Assembly: GCA_030549335.1 (NCBI GenBank)
Contig: CM060195.1
Coordinates: forward strand, 10,879,501 to 10,943,500
Reading direction: 5' to 3'
DNA length: 64,000 nt
Source of the DNA: Pontederia crassipes
Taxonomy: Eukaryota > Streptophyta > Magnoliopsida > Commelinales > Pontederiaceae
Shown: in pieces, positions 10,869-21,775 of the stretch
How the letters are laid out: every line of letters begins with the position of its first letter
Position numbering within the stretch: position 1 is the first letter of the stretch
Notes under the pieces: model-generated
The model's input: only the letters and a program-made list of their open reading frames with translations
Database searches by the model: none
Told to the model about the DNA's origin: nothing
Program-made: the position numbers and the translations under genes

Positions 10869-12156
10869 TGATGCGTAAAATGATGTAGCAAAATAAAATC
10901 GCTAGCAAGTGCACTAGTTGCTCAAGTAATATAGAAAATAGGAGTAATTGTCGAACCCACGAGGAGTATTATTAATTTAATATCTAATTTTATAAATTAA
11001 TAAGAGAAGAAAACATGGAATTTTGGAAAGAAGTTTTGTAATTGTAAAATAAAATAAAGAAAATAAGATAAGATAATGGTGTTAGTTGGTCTTAGGATGA
11101 TAATGCATTAATGATAAAAATGTGAACTAGAAAAGATAAATTGAAATTCTTAAGATGGATTAGGAATTTTCTCAAGTTATTAATTTATAAGATTAACTTA
11201 ATAGAGTCCACAAACTAGTAATTATGTTATTTAATCTGGCAAATCCAACTATCTTAAATTTAATCAAAACTGAAGTCCCCACAAACTGGTATTCATGCAG
11301 ATGAGATTAAATTTAAGATGCATTAATATGAAAATCCTAGACTATTAATCACTCCACAAACTGGTATAGATTAATAGACCACACAGATCTAATTCTCCAC
11401 ACACTAGTTATTAGGCCTATGTCAATTTTTAATTTCTCAATAAATCATTATATTTAACTAAATAAAATCTGAAATCAAATAATCCACAAACTGGTAATTA
11501 CTTAACTTAAAATTTAAATAATTAAATCAAACGCACTAAACACAATTAAAAATTGATCAAAAGAAATTCAATAATAATGAAATAAGGGTTCAAAGTTCCC
11601 TTCAATAATAATCTCTTAAAAATAAAATACCTAAAACATGAAGTTCATCCTAGAAATTCTGGAGAGATAACAAAATAATAATAAAAAGTGGAAGAATTAC
11701 ACCCAAATAATAAAAAATCGAAGCTTCGGATCACGAGCAGAAAGTCGGGCAGCCTTTCGAATTTGATCAGAGTCGCAATCAAATTCCAGCCTCTCGCACC
11801 TCTCTCCTTTCGGTCATAGCCTGCAGAGCTCACGACTCAACGTAGAAGAAAACCACACTTCAAAGCACGAATTGGGATGATGATTTCCTCCTCTATTTAT
11901 AGGTGTGGACGGACTTCAAGTTGATCACGGTCGATAAAATCATACGACCAAGTTGAAATTCGGCTAGATAAACTTTACGTCGTCGATAAAACTTTCATTA
12001 ATGATAAAAGGTTATCCATTTTGCGCCTCTTCGATCCCGGCCACAAAATGATAAACTTCTCTTTGTTCTCGGCCACCAAATGATCAACTTCTTGGTTAGT
12101 GATAGCTTTTTGCGCCCAATATCTTGGCCGGTAATATGTTAAGGATAAAACCTTTG

Positions 12157-12168
12157 GGGGTCGTTTGG
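12157..12168 (+). repeat. Left terminal inverted repeat of Harbinger E
   Basis: GGGGTCGTTTGG, paired with the right end at 16587-16598. GGGCC-like GC-rich starts are typical for plant PIF/Harbinger termini. Confidence 0.9.
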
Positions 12169-12666
12169 CGCATTCCCTCTTAAAAATACCGATAATTTAG
12201 ATTACCACACAGATAGATTGCTACCTATTAAATTACCGGTAATATTAGATTATAGTGTTTGTCAAGCATTAGTAATATAAGTGGTAATTTATATTACCAT
12301 GTTTATTATAAAGACATATTTATTAGGCAATGCATGCCTTTTACTAAAATACCCTCAATACAAATTTCAAACTTTAGTCCTCCATTAAGTTTGATAAACA
12401 AAAGAAATATAAAAAGGAGGATAATCAATAGAAATATAGTCATGTTTAAGTCATTCATAAAGGAAATCGAATTCAACTAAAGCATTTATTTAAATAGATA
12501 ATCAAACGTCTTCTAATTGTTTTTGTCAAATTCAACTAAACTTTCATATTCAACCGAATTCTCATATTAAATTCAGTTATTCTCATATCAATCCGAGCTT
12601 CTTCCATACAAAGGTCTTTTTAGCACTTGTAGGCAGTGAAAAAAAGTAGCTTAAAGTGGATGGACT

Positions 12667-13628
12667 TCAAGCAATGATCTCTCCAGCGTCAATCATCTGT
12701 GATTCATTCAGTCCTAAATCTTCAATAGCCAGTAATCCCTCATAAACTTTTTGCTGATATTCGTTAACTGTGGTGATATTGTTAAAGTAGTTGGAGATAT
12801 TTTGTAAGCTCATTGCAACATCTTGAATTCCACGACTCGTGCTCTCACATAGAGCACCAAAATTATTCATGGAATTAGCCAAAGTGGTCATGAAAGCATC
12901 CTCTATATTGGCCTTCCTCTTTCTAGATGCAGATTGATTTGGAACTGGAGAGTTGTTAGCTGGTTGCTGAGGTGTAGAATTATTAATATCAAAATCATCA
13001 TGATTTTCAAAGTGAACATCTTCATCCAAATTGACAACATCAGCAAGAATCTCAACAGCAGCATCTGCAGGATCTTCAGCTCTTTGTCCAGTTGCACGAT
13101 CTTTTCCAAATATGATTGAAAGATTATCCCAATGAGGAAATGGTTTATTCTGAAGACCAGATGCACTTGGATGACTCTGTTAAAGTCGAAAGAAATAAAT
13201 ATAAATTAAATTAGTAATCAAACATAATGTAAACATATCTTTTTTATAAAAAAAATCAGTTACCTTAACCCATTGGTCCCATACGTCTTGCTCACAAGTC
13301 ACACAACACTTATATGGGTCCCATCCAAATCCAGATGATTGATATAACATATCATAAATGTCATTGTATTGTTTCTTCAAGAGCTTATGCCTTGAATAAA
13401 TGTGAGGTTGAGCCTTGATGTTGCATCCAGGTGACTTTGCTTCCATCATTTTTTCAAGTGATAAAGGAATCCAGGCTTAAAATTGTTTCCTTCTCCAGCA
13501 CTCCAAAATGGATCATTATTTAACTCTAGCATGTAATCAATCAATAAACTATCTTGCATTGATGTTCACTGATGCTTTCTCTGTCGATTTCTATTTTGAC
13601 TTTCTCTTTCACCTTGATTAGCCTCCAT
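12667..13628 (-). pseudogene. Myb/SANT-like protein gene of Harbinger E, broken
   Basis: In plant Harbinger elements this second protein binds DNA or the transposase and is needed for transposition. A probable start ATG at 13628 opens about 20 codons and then meets a stop. The frame from 13559 (LLIDYMLELNNDPFWSAGEG) ends at 13446, where a one-base frameshift occurs in an A-run; coding resumes at 13449 with MMEAKSPGCNIKAQPHIYSR and YDMLYQSSGFGWDPYKCC. A GT-AG intron (13263-13177) then joins in phase to SHPSASGLQNKPFPHWDNLS and a Ser/Asn-rich tail ending at 12667. The tail from 13449 would give 231 residues. The stop and the frameshift make a full protein impossible without repair. Confidence 0.8.
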
Positions 13629-13846
13629 AATTATATCTATAAAAGCACAATATATTAAGTTATCATAATAACATGGACAATCTTAATAAAAAATAGATAA
13701 TCAAACAACTTCTAATTGACAATATATCAAATTCAACTAAAATACAAAGATAAACTACAACTATCACTTCAAAGCTCACTTAAAATAAATAATATTAAAA
13801 GACTTTAGACTCTAGTTTCATTCCATATAAATTGTGCTATGTCATC

Positions 13847-15113
13847 TCAAAATTGACTCCAAGCCTCCGAAGTTTCCACGTGATCAATGATGTTTTCTTC
13901 TTCAAAGTCACCATCTTCGGGTGGTAAGACATCTAACAAGTCATTCTCCATTGGATCAATTGACATTTCTCTCCTGATATGATTATGGAGTAAAGCACAA
14001 GCTGAGACAATTCTTCCATGTGTCTTTACAGGATAAAATGCCCTTTCTCTAAGAATGGCACATCTCATTTTTAATAATCCGAAACATCTCTCAATAACGT
14101 TTCTAGCTGACGAATGCTTATAGTTATATAGCTCTTGTGGTGTTCGAGGTTGTCGATTTTGTCTCCAATCATTCAAATGATAACGTTGACCTCTATATGG
14201 AGTTAAGAAACCCTCCCCATTTGTGTATCTAGCATCACAAAAGTAATAAAAACCTATCATAAAGAATAATTAGTTGGAAAACATAAAGTCTATATTTAAT
14301 GGTATTAATAATGTTTGTTTGAAATTATTAATATCATTACCTTGGGGCACTTTCAAACCATTAGGTCGTGATATAGCATCTCTTAGCACTCTACGATCTG
14401 CAGCTGACCCTTCCCAACCAGATAAAATATAAATAAATTGCATATCTTGGCTGCAAACTCCTAAAACATTCATTGCTATTTTGCCTTTCCTTGTTCGGTA
14501 TTTAGGTTTGTCAATATCATGGACAGTACATCTAATATATGTTCCATCTAAAGCACCTAAACAATTCTGAAAAAAAGGAGAGAGTATTAATATATATAAT
14601 CCTATTATTAAGATTTTACAAATACAAGTAATATACCTTAAACCACTTCCATCTGAAGTCATTTGAATCTTCTGGCACAAGCTCTGGTTTCTTTAGTAAC
14701 ACGCCATGGCAAAGAAGAATTGAATTTAATACAATATTAAAGTGCCTACTAATAGTCTCACCACTTCTCACGAATTGTCTTTTGATTATCCTATTCTTTG
14801 TATGATGAGCACATATATATAAGAACATTGCAACCATTTCCTCCACACATACATTCTTCGTATCTGACAATCTTCTAATAGTTTTCAACATATCACATAA
14901 TTTATGAAAGCTCCTTTGATCCATGCGTGTATTTTCAATGCAAGATAAATTTGTATCAAATATTATCCTTTTCAAACTAATCTCTCGAATGGCATGCCTA
15001 TCAATCTCACTTCCTTTTTGTCGTTTATTTTTTCTCATCAAGAAATAACTATAATATGTTCCAAATAAGTTATTTATTGACATAATAGTTGTTTGGAGGT
15101 TTACGAGCATCAT
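13847..15113 (-). CDS. PIF/Harbinger transposase, three exons, apparently intact
   Basis: Exons on the minus strand are 15113-14637, 14566-14341 and 14253-13847, with GT-AG introns (14636-14567, 14340-14254). They join in frame to about 369 residues, a normal length for plant PIF transposases (DDE_4 / HARBI1-like). The N-terminal helix-rich part includes [13 protein letters not shown] and [15 protein letters not shown]. Catalytic candidates are Asp166 in GALDGTYI, Asp241 in [10 protein letters not shown] and Glu289 in [14 protein letters not shown], giving the DD47E spacing seen in plant members; [12 protein letters not shown] is also conserved. The first Met could be 11 codons downstream (MSINNLFG). 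No internal stop is seen, so catalytic competence is possible, although the partner gene is broken. Confidence 0.88.
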
Positions 15114-16586
15114 ATTAAATTAATGAGCATAACGAGCATAGAAATATCAACATATATTACAAATAAATGACTAACAAATAAATTTGAATAAGATAACAAA
15201 TGTAAATTATTAGACAATGAAACAATAGAAAATATTTAAGAACAATCGAAAAAGTTGCATTTAGATAGTATTTTTTTAGAGCAATGTTTTATTTTTTTAA
15301 CCGCCATCTAGATAATATTTTTAAGTTGAAAAGTTGATCCAAATCACTTTCACTAGATTACGTGAGCTTAGGCTATTTGCCTCTTTCATCACTATCTTTT
15401 TTTATCTTTCCTTCAAAAGAAAAAAGATGGTGACCTGATGTTCAATAAATATAGCTATATTACATGTATTAAAAAAGAGATCTTTAATTTCTTCAAAGTG
15501 TTTATTATATACAAATAATAACAGAGACCTTGAAGGCCCCAACATTGACGTGAGGTATCGAAGGGGAACCCTTGTTTTCTTATATATTATCGCTAATAAT
15601 GTTTTCTGTCAGCATCCTGTTTTCTTAATTTGATTTCGTATTAATGCTCAATTTTGCTAGTTTAATAAATTCTTTTTCTATTGTTCAAGGAAGGTAATTG
15701 CTTTTTATTTTTTATTTGACGTAGTATAGAAATGCGAAATATTTTTGGTGCAAAAACCTAATGAATATTGATTAATTATTATTAAATATTAATTAATATA
15801 AAATAATATATGTAATTTGTTCACATATTTTATATATTAATTATTGTTACACATATATATAATATCCATTATTATAAATGGTAAAGTAATTAGTTTTCAA
15901 ATCATTGCATTTATGATAATAATAGAACTATCGAAGCAAAACATCGTAGTTATTCCAAAAAAATAAAATTTCTTTTTTTTCATCATTGCAGTTATGTATG
16001 TTTTATATCCATACAAGATTTCTTTGTATGCATGAGAGACATGTGATCAATATATGACCAATAAATGACACAAAAGAAAAAAAGAATGATAAAAAAATGA
16101 CACAAAAGAAGAAAAAACAAGAGTTCAACAAAGTGGGCAGAAAGAAAAACAAAAAGGGAAAAAAAGTAATATGTACCTGTGGACGCTGAACTCTGGACGT
16201 CCTGGACCAAAGAAGAAAACAAATGAAAGTTAAGGCTGTAGACGCTGAGCGCTCGACATTGGACACACGAGACGATTTTTCTTTTAGGTGGCGTACGGAT
16301 GGCTTTTCTTTGGGCAGCGTAAGTCTAAAGTTATATATATATGATAAATTATGAGGGTTAGGCTAAAAGGGTATTTTAGCCTAAATATTTTATTCATGAA
16401 TCCCACTTTGGTGGGAATATAGATAGACACCTCCTCAGAGTGCTATCTAGATTATCATATGTCTGGTAATTCAAATTACCAGACAAAATAAAATTATCGG
16501 TAATTCGTTATAACCAAACGAGATAATGCGGTGAGCTCTGGTAATTTTAAATAAAATTACCGGTAATCTATCTGGATTACCCCATA
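15114..16586. other. Non-coding right flank inside Harbinger E
   Basis: AT-rich DNA upstream of the transposase (minus sense), presumably its promoter and the subterminal region. No gene is seen. From about 16440 to 16586 it is rich in ATTACC/GGTAAT motifs, which match the left subterminal region near 12190-12260. Confidence 0.6.
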
Positions 16587-16598
16587 CCAAACGGCCCC
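16587..16598 (-). repeat. Right terminal inverted repeat of Harbinger E
   Basis: CCAAACGGCCCC on the plus strand, the inverted partner of the left terminus with one T/C difference, directly followed by the TTG duplication. Confidence 0.9.
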
Positions 16599-17563
16599 TT
16601 GGATTTTGTGGCCAATAAGCTTGATCGATGATGATGCTTTGCCCAAGATAACTTAGAGTTCACGACCGATAAGCTTCGTTAATGATAAACTTTTGTACCC
16701 AAAGATATCGACCGATAAGGATAAAACTCTTGAATTTTTGAGGTCGATAAACTTGATTGATATGGTGTTTTACCCCACTTGGAGTTCTCGGCTGATACAC
16801 CTTGGTTAAGGATAAATCTCCATGTAGCAAACTTTGGACTGATTACTCCCAGACCAGATGGTCTTAGGGCAACAGGTGATAAGGTACTCCTCGAGTTTAC
16901 TTGATCGAACAACCAAGGTTCTGAATGAAGAGTTCGAACTTAGTCATGATTTCGCACTCATGTGCTTCTCCATATTCCACAAGATGGTCCATGTAGTGGA
17001 TTTTCGATCGACGGATCCCAAAGCAGTTGCCCTTAGATCGTCAGGCATGAACCCCTATGAATCTAATTACCCGAATACACCTTGGTTCCGGATAACACTT
17101 TTGTACCTACACATAACTTTATTCATCATTTTTTTGTTGGGGTTTAACTAACCCTTCTTTTTATTCTCTTTTTTTTTTATAAGCTCAAAAAGTACTTAAT
17201 ATGGTCAATAAGAAGGCTCCTACTATCAAGACTTAATGGAAATAAATAAAAAGACATGAACATGATCTTGTAGTCTAGACATCCATAATTGTACTTAGCA
17301 TAAGTACATAGTCCATAAGTTCAATACTGAAGTAGCAGTGATAAGAAAGAAAAACATTCAAATTTCATCAGTTAACAACATGTCTTTAAATTTTACTTAA
17401 AGATGATTAAAATGTCAGTAAGATGGTAGCAAAAATAAATGCATGCAATGATATTTTTGAGAAAATTTTTAATTTTTCACTTTCTTTTTTGGATTTTTAG
17501 AAATACATGCAAACATAAGCAAATAAAAAGAAAAATAAGGAAAAATACAATGCATGAAATGCA

Positions 17564-17605
17564 AACTCTCTCAAGCTTGAACTAGACATTGTCCTCAGTG
17601 TTAGG
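17564..17605 (-). other. Conserved Tat/Athila-type 3' non-coding motif in D
   Basis: Minus-strand ACTGAGGACAATGTCTAG followed by TTCAAGCTTGAGAGAG. Element J has the counterpart GAGGACAAG...AAGCTTGGGGGAG at about 53179-53212. A GAGGACAA(N)n AAGYTTGGGGGAG line between pol and the 3' LTR is common in plant Tat/Athila elements. It supports minus orientation for D. Confidence 0.55.
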
Positions 17606-17692
17606 CCAGCAAAGGAAAGTGATACAGAGTCAATAAAAAGGAAAAGAAAAGCGAAAATGAAAAATAAAAAAAGGGAAAAGACACAACCGGAT

Positions 17693-18151
17693 TTACTGTC
17701 GATGTGGCGGCGAAGGTGGGTGGTAACCGAAATGTCCATGTTGCATATGATAGTCGTGGATGCTCCTCATCATACGAACATGCTGATTCTGAAGGAATTC
17801 GATGCGACTTCTGCATGGCCTAATTGATGAAGGATAGGCGTAGGGAGCGATGGAGCCGGTGATGAACTCGGAAGTCACAATATTATTGAGGCGCCAAATG
17901 TAGGAAGTGGCCGATAATGAACAAGGCCGACATCTGTTGATGATTTGCAGTACAAGGACGCCAAAAAAAATAGCATGGCTAATTGAAGGCCGAGAATCAG
18001 TTGTGGTCCTATGCAGAAATGAAGATTGGAGGTGCATTGGTTCTCCTCCAGGCTGAAGATGTTGGTGAAGAGCGCGTTGGATGGTGGCGGCACAAATGAT
18101 TGCTCGGTGATGAACTTGGAGAAGAGTTTGCGCCCGATGTTGAAGGATCAT
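17693..18151 (-). pseudogene. Accessory frame remnant of element D
   Basis: A 152-codon minus frame ends with FLQNQHVRMMRSIHDYHMQH then FGYHPPSPPHRQ, just upstream of the conserved non-coding motif. Many plant Tat-lineage elements carry an extra Gln/His-rich open frame in this position. Another minus frame (18093-17875) overlaps it, which suggests frameshifts. I do not recognise a domain with confidence, and a chance open frame cannot be excluded. Confidence 0.35.
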
Positions 18152-20230
18152 AGCTGTGCATGGCGACTGTTCATGTTGACGATGGAGCTTGCTCGGCTGT
18201 CGGATCTTTGGCGCCTAGTATTGATTATCGGGTGTCTCCATGTAGAGAGTGATCGGTTGGCTTGCGATGTTTCATTGACTATGTGCATGGCTCCAAAAAA
18301 ATTTTAACACAACTTCATGCTTGCAGATGAATCGTCTTTGCTGCTCTAGTTCTTGGTATAAAAAAATAGGTGTCGTGTGAGGCATGTGCAAGATTCCTGA
18401 GGCGACATTTCCAAAGATGTTTTTATCTCTCCTTGCATGGAACACACCAGATAATTAATTAGATAACTCAAGACTATAAGATAAGAACTAATTAACTAAA
18501 ATAATTAAAATATCAACTAATTAAATTCACTTAAAAGTTTAACGAACTAACTACCATAACTAAACTATTAGCCAACTAATATCTAAAAGAAGTTAATTAA
18601 TTAACTAAATTATAATCTAAGAAACGGTTAAAAAAACTTGATCAAGAATCTTGATGTACAAAAAAATCAAATTAGTTGTGATTAAATTTTCAATCAAATT
18701 CTGCAACAACTAAGTGTAAGATAAAATAATAAGATACAAAAGCTATACAATACATAATTACAAAGTAAATATAGGTCACGGATCAATAGAAAATAGCAAT
18801 CGAATTTTTATAAAATATGTCAATTAACATCTGTCAAGTAAAAATTTGTTCAAGTCGTGAAATCCTCGGGACAATTATAATCCACAAAAGATATGATCTT
18901 AGGAATGATTAAAATGTCGAAAAAAATCAACAATAAACCGTACATTTAATTGTCACACCCAAAAAAAAAATTGTTCACAAAAAGTTTCTCAATTAATATC
19001 GACAGCAAAAAAAAATCATTGGATTTAATCATTAATTAGTACTAAGAGGCGATTCCATTCGAAGAAAATAAGGCTCCATGCAGAAAATAAATTTTACGGA
19101 CTCGCTAAAAATGTCTCTGATAATCGTGGCTGGAATCAACAAATTAATGTCACAAAATCAACATTTCATCCAAAATAAATGCGGCTAGATTTGAGGCTTA
19201 ATCAGAGATAAAATCAATAGGGGCGAAACATGATATTTGAGAAAAAAAATCCTCGATCATAAAACTTGGCCCCATATCATGTAAAGAAAAAAAAAATCAG
19301 CACGGACGCAATAAAAAGATAAAATCCGACATTGAATTTGGGGCGTAATATCAAAAGATAATCCGATGAATCTAGCTTTACGAGCACAATATCTGGGCGC
19401 AATATCTAGAAAAAAATTCAATGTAATAAACTAAGTTGGGCGCAAAACAAACTCATCCATATCTTGGCCGAAACAAATTGGGCAGGGCAACAAATTAAAT
19501 AAGTAGGCAATCATCCACATCTCGGCTGAAACAAATTAGGCAACAAATCAAATCCGTAGACAATCATCCACATCTCGACCGAAACAAATTTGACAACAAA
19601 TCAAATCCGTAGGCAATCCGGGCGCCAAATAAAATCAGTGGCTATCATTTCGGGCGCCAAATAAGGGACAATATCTTCATCAGCATAGCTGGGCGAAAAA
19701 AAAAACTCGAAAATACAGGATTCGGCTCCGGATGAAGAGTGGTATAAAATCTGAAAATAATAACTAGGCATGAATCATATATGGAAATAAATCAGCATGA
19801 TAAAAAATAATCAAGACATGGCGGCCATAATTGAATGTGCATCATGATAAAGAGATAAATTCAAAAATTGGGACACAATATGATAAAGAGATAATCCAGG
19901 TGCAATATCAGAAAAAAGAATAATCCAGTAAAAATCAAAATTTACGGGTGCAATATTTGGAGGAAAGATAAATTCGGTGTAATAAATAGAGAAACCAATG
20001 CTAGGGGTGATCACGAAAATAATGAAGATGATATGGTGATAAGAATATCTTGTAGAGCAAAGTCGAAGCGACAAATCCCAAAATTATAGAGAGAAGAAAT
20101 TAAATGTGTTCAGTTTTGTGACGCCTCGTACATATTAAAAAAACATGTGAAACGATCGATCGGCAGGGGAGGCGTCGCCTCCCCTGGCCTTCCGACCTTT
20201 CGTCTCCGGCCAACCAAGGGTCGGCCGGGG

Positions 20231-20240
20231 CATATAAGAA
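20231..20240 (+). promoter_or_regulatory. TATA box of solo LTR F
   Basis: CATATAAGAA in a strongly GC-rich setting (20150-20480), 115 bp after the LTR start. The GC-rich block downstream would be the R/U5 transcript start, and its short frames on both strands reflect composition rather than genes. Confidence 0.5.
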
Positions 20241-20689
20241 GGGGAGGGAGGCCGCCCTTCTCGCCTTTGGAAACCTTGGCCGACCGTCTCCCTCTCTGTC
20301 TTCGTCTTCTTATCTCGTTTCGACGATCGACAGCGACACATACAAGCAGCAGAGACGACCGGCTTCCACATGAACCAACCCCACTTCGATGCACTTTGTT
20401 CCCTCCTTGACGTGCGCTCGGAAGAGGTGACTTCCCCTCGCCGAGGGGGAGAGCCCGACGATCGACAGACAGCAACCGAAACTCCGGCGAACCGATTCAA
20501 ACAGAAAACAAGGTACTCTAGCATTTTAATCCCATAGATGAGGAATTACAGATTGTTTGATGCAAGGAAATATATCATTTTGATCCTGAGAATGTTACCT
20601 TCAACTTTCGTATTCATGTCGTGTCGTTTTGATGGCCGAAAGGCCGCCGGAATTAATGGAAAAGTCTATCGGCCCTATTTTATTCCAGT

Positions 20690-21010
20690 GACCGGTCTAC
20701 CGATTCCAGAGAATGGTCGATCGGTCTACACATAAAACCAACACGAACTCTTCCTTATCGGTCGACTGGCCTCACCATGGCAGTCGACCGATCTATGCTC
20801 GCGATCAGTCAATCGGTTCCAGAGAACGGTCAACCGATCCTGTGCGCAGTGCGCATCTTCATAGTTTTAGGAACGGTCGACCGACACCCAAATCGGTCGA
20901 CCGATCCACAGACCCAAAGCCCAAGAACTCGGCCGACCGATCAAGAGGACCGGTCGACCGGTGCCAACGAAACGGCTGACCGGTCCACCAAGAGCGGTCG
21001 ACCGATTCTA
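20690..21010. repeat. Array of palindromic GGTCGACCGATC-like motifs
   Basis: About twelve variants of the self-complementary core GGTCGACC (GGTCGATCGG, CAGTCGACCGATC, GGTCGACCGGTG, GGTCAACCGATC) occur in roughly 320 bp. Spacing is irregular, so this is a dispersed motif cluster rather than a tandem repeat. Confidence 0.75.
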
Positions 21011-21639
21011 ACAGAAACCCAATTGTCCCAATTGGACTGATCTACCCCAACCATAACTGAGACTCTGACTAGTTCACCTACACTGGTTGAGTCCTATTGT
21101 ATAGAGACAAACATTTCATTAAATTTCTAAATCATAGATTCACAATGACCAAAGATAAATAAAGCAAGGACAAAGACATGGGAATTGCTATGTGCCGCCC
21201 CAAAGTTAAAGCAAAGATCAGAGATTAAAGTAGAGAAGGGATAGGTAGTTAGCTGAGGGGACAACGAAGCTACTGACTTAAATGCCCACTATTTCTGAGA
21301 TTTCAGGTGTTCTTCCACCGATATCTCGAATTGAAGAGTGATGTTATGGTCACACCTCATCCTTTAAAGATTAAAGAATTATGCCAGAGGCACAGGTAGC
21401 TAGCTGAGGAGACAGTGAACTTACAAGGTCTTGTAACCGACCATTGTTCCTGGATTGTAGGAATTCTTCCCCTTACCTTTCGAATTGGGTGAGGCAGTAA
21501 CACTCACCCTCCTTTCCCGTTTACGGTTTTACTGGCATCAGTGAATCAGAGAGGCACCTCTAGCTTTCCAACCTAATAAAGTCGAACTCGTATAGGACAA
21601 CCAACTTTAAGGACATTCTAGTAATGTAAAAGACGTAGT

Positions 21640-21775
21640 GCAACTCACAGCAAAGCAATGCGAAGCAAAGCAAGGTATTGTAAAACAAAGCAAAGATAAT
21701 GTAAAGTATAGCACAACATAGCAACGACATTGTAAAGCAAAGCCAAAGTAAAGCAAAGATAAAGTATTGTTATAA
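21640..21775 (+). repeat. AAAGCAAAGC-rich degenerate repeat
   Basis: Repeated variants of GCAAAGCAA, GTAAAGCAAAG and GCGAAGCAAAGC within solo LTR F, a simple-sequence-like region. Confidence 0.6.

Larger units (their letters stand above)
12157..16598 (-). mobile_element. PIF/Harbinger transposon E (4.4 kb)
   Basis: Ends GGGGTCGTTTGG at 12157 and, inverted, GGGGCCGTTTGG at 16598 (11 of 12 bases match). It is flanked by 3-bp duplications TTG (12154-12156 and 16599-16601). The same target without insertion exists in the other LTR of D around 24741-24750 (CCTTTGGATTTT), proving both edges. Inside are a complete three-exon transposase and a damaged Myb/SANT-like gene in the same orientation, the standard two-gene layout of plant PIF/Harbinger elements. 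Subterminal ATTACC / GGTAAT motifs are repeated near both ends. Confidence 0.95.
10869..16825 (-). repeat. 3' LTR of element D, split by Harbinger E
   Basis: 10869-12156 plus 16599-16825 align with 23454-24968. Over the first 120 bp I count about ten differences, mostly C/T and G/A transitions. The last 300 bp present in the other copy (24969-25264, in minus sense the LTR start) are missing here; at 16826 the sequence changes to unrelated DNA. Repeated ACAAACTGGTA motifs (11210-11500) are part of the LTR. Confidence 0.85.

Noticed and set aside
16003..16266. Phe-rich minus frames of 76 and 87 codons upstream of the Harbinger transposase
   Set aside because: Composition reflects poly-A runs in the non-coding flank of E. 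No methionine-led continuation into the transposase.
20110..20524. Overlapping 87-129 codon frames on both strands
   Set aside because: They fall in the GC-rich start region of solo LTR F, have no domain and conflict with each other.
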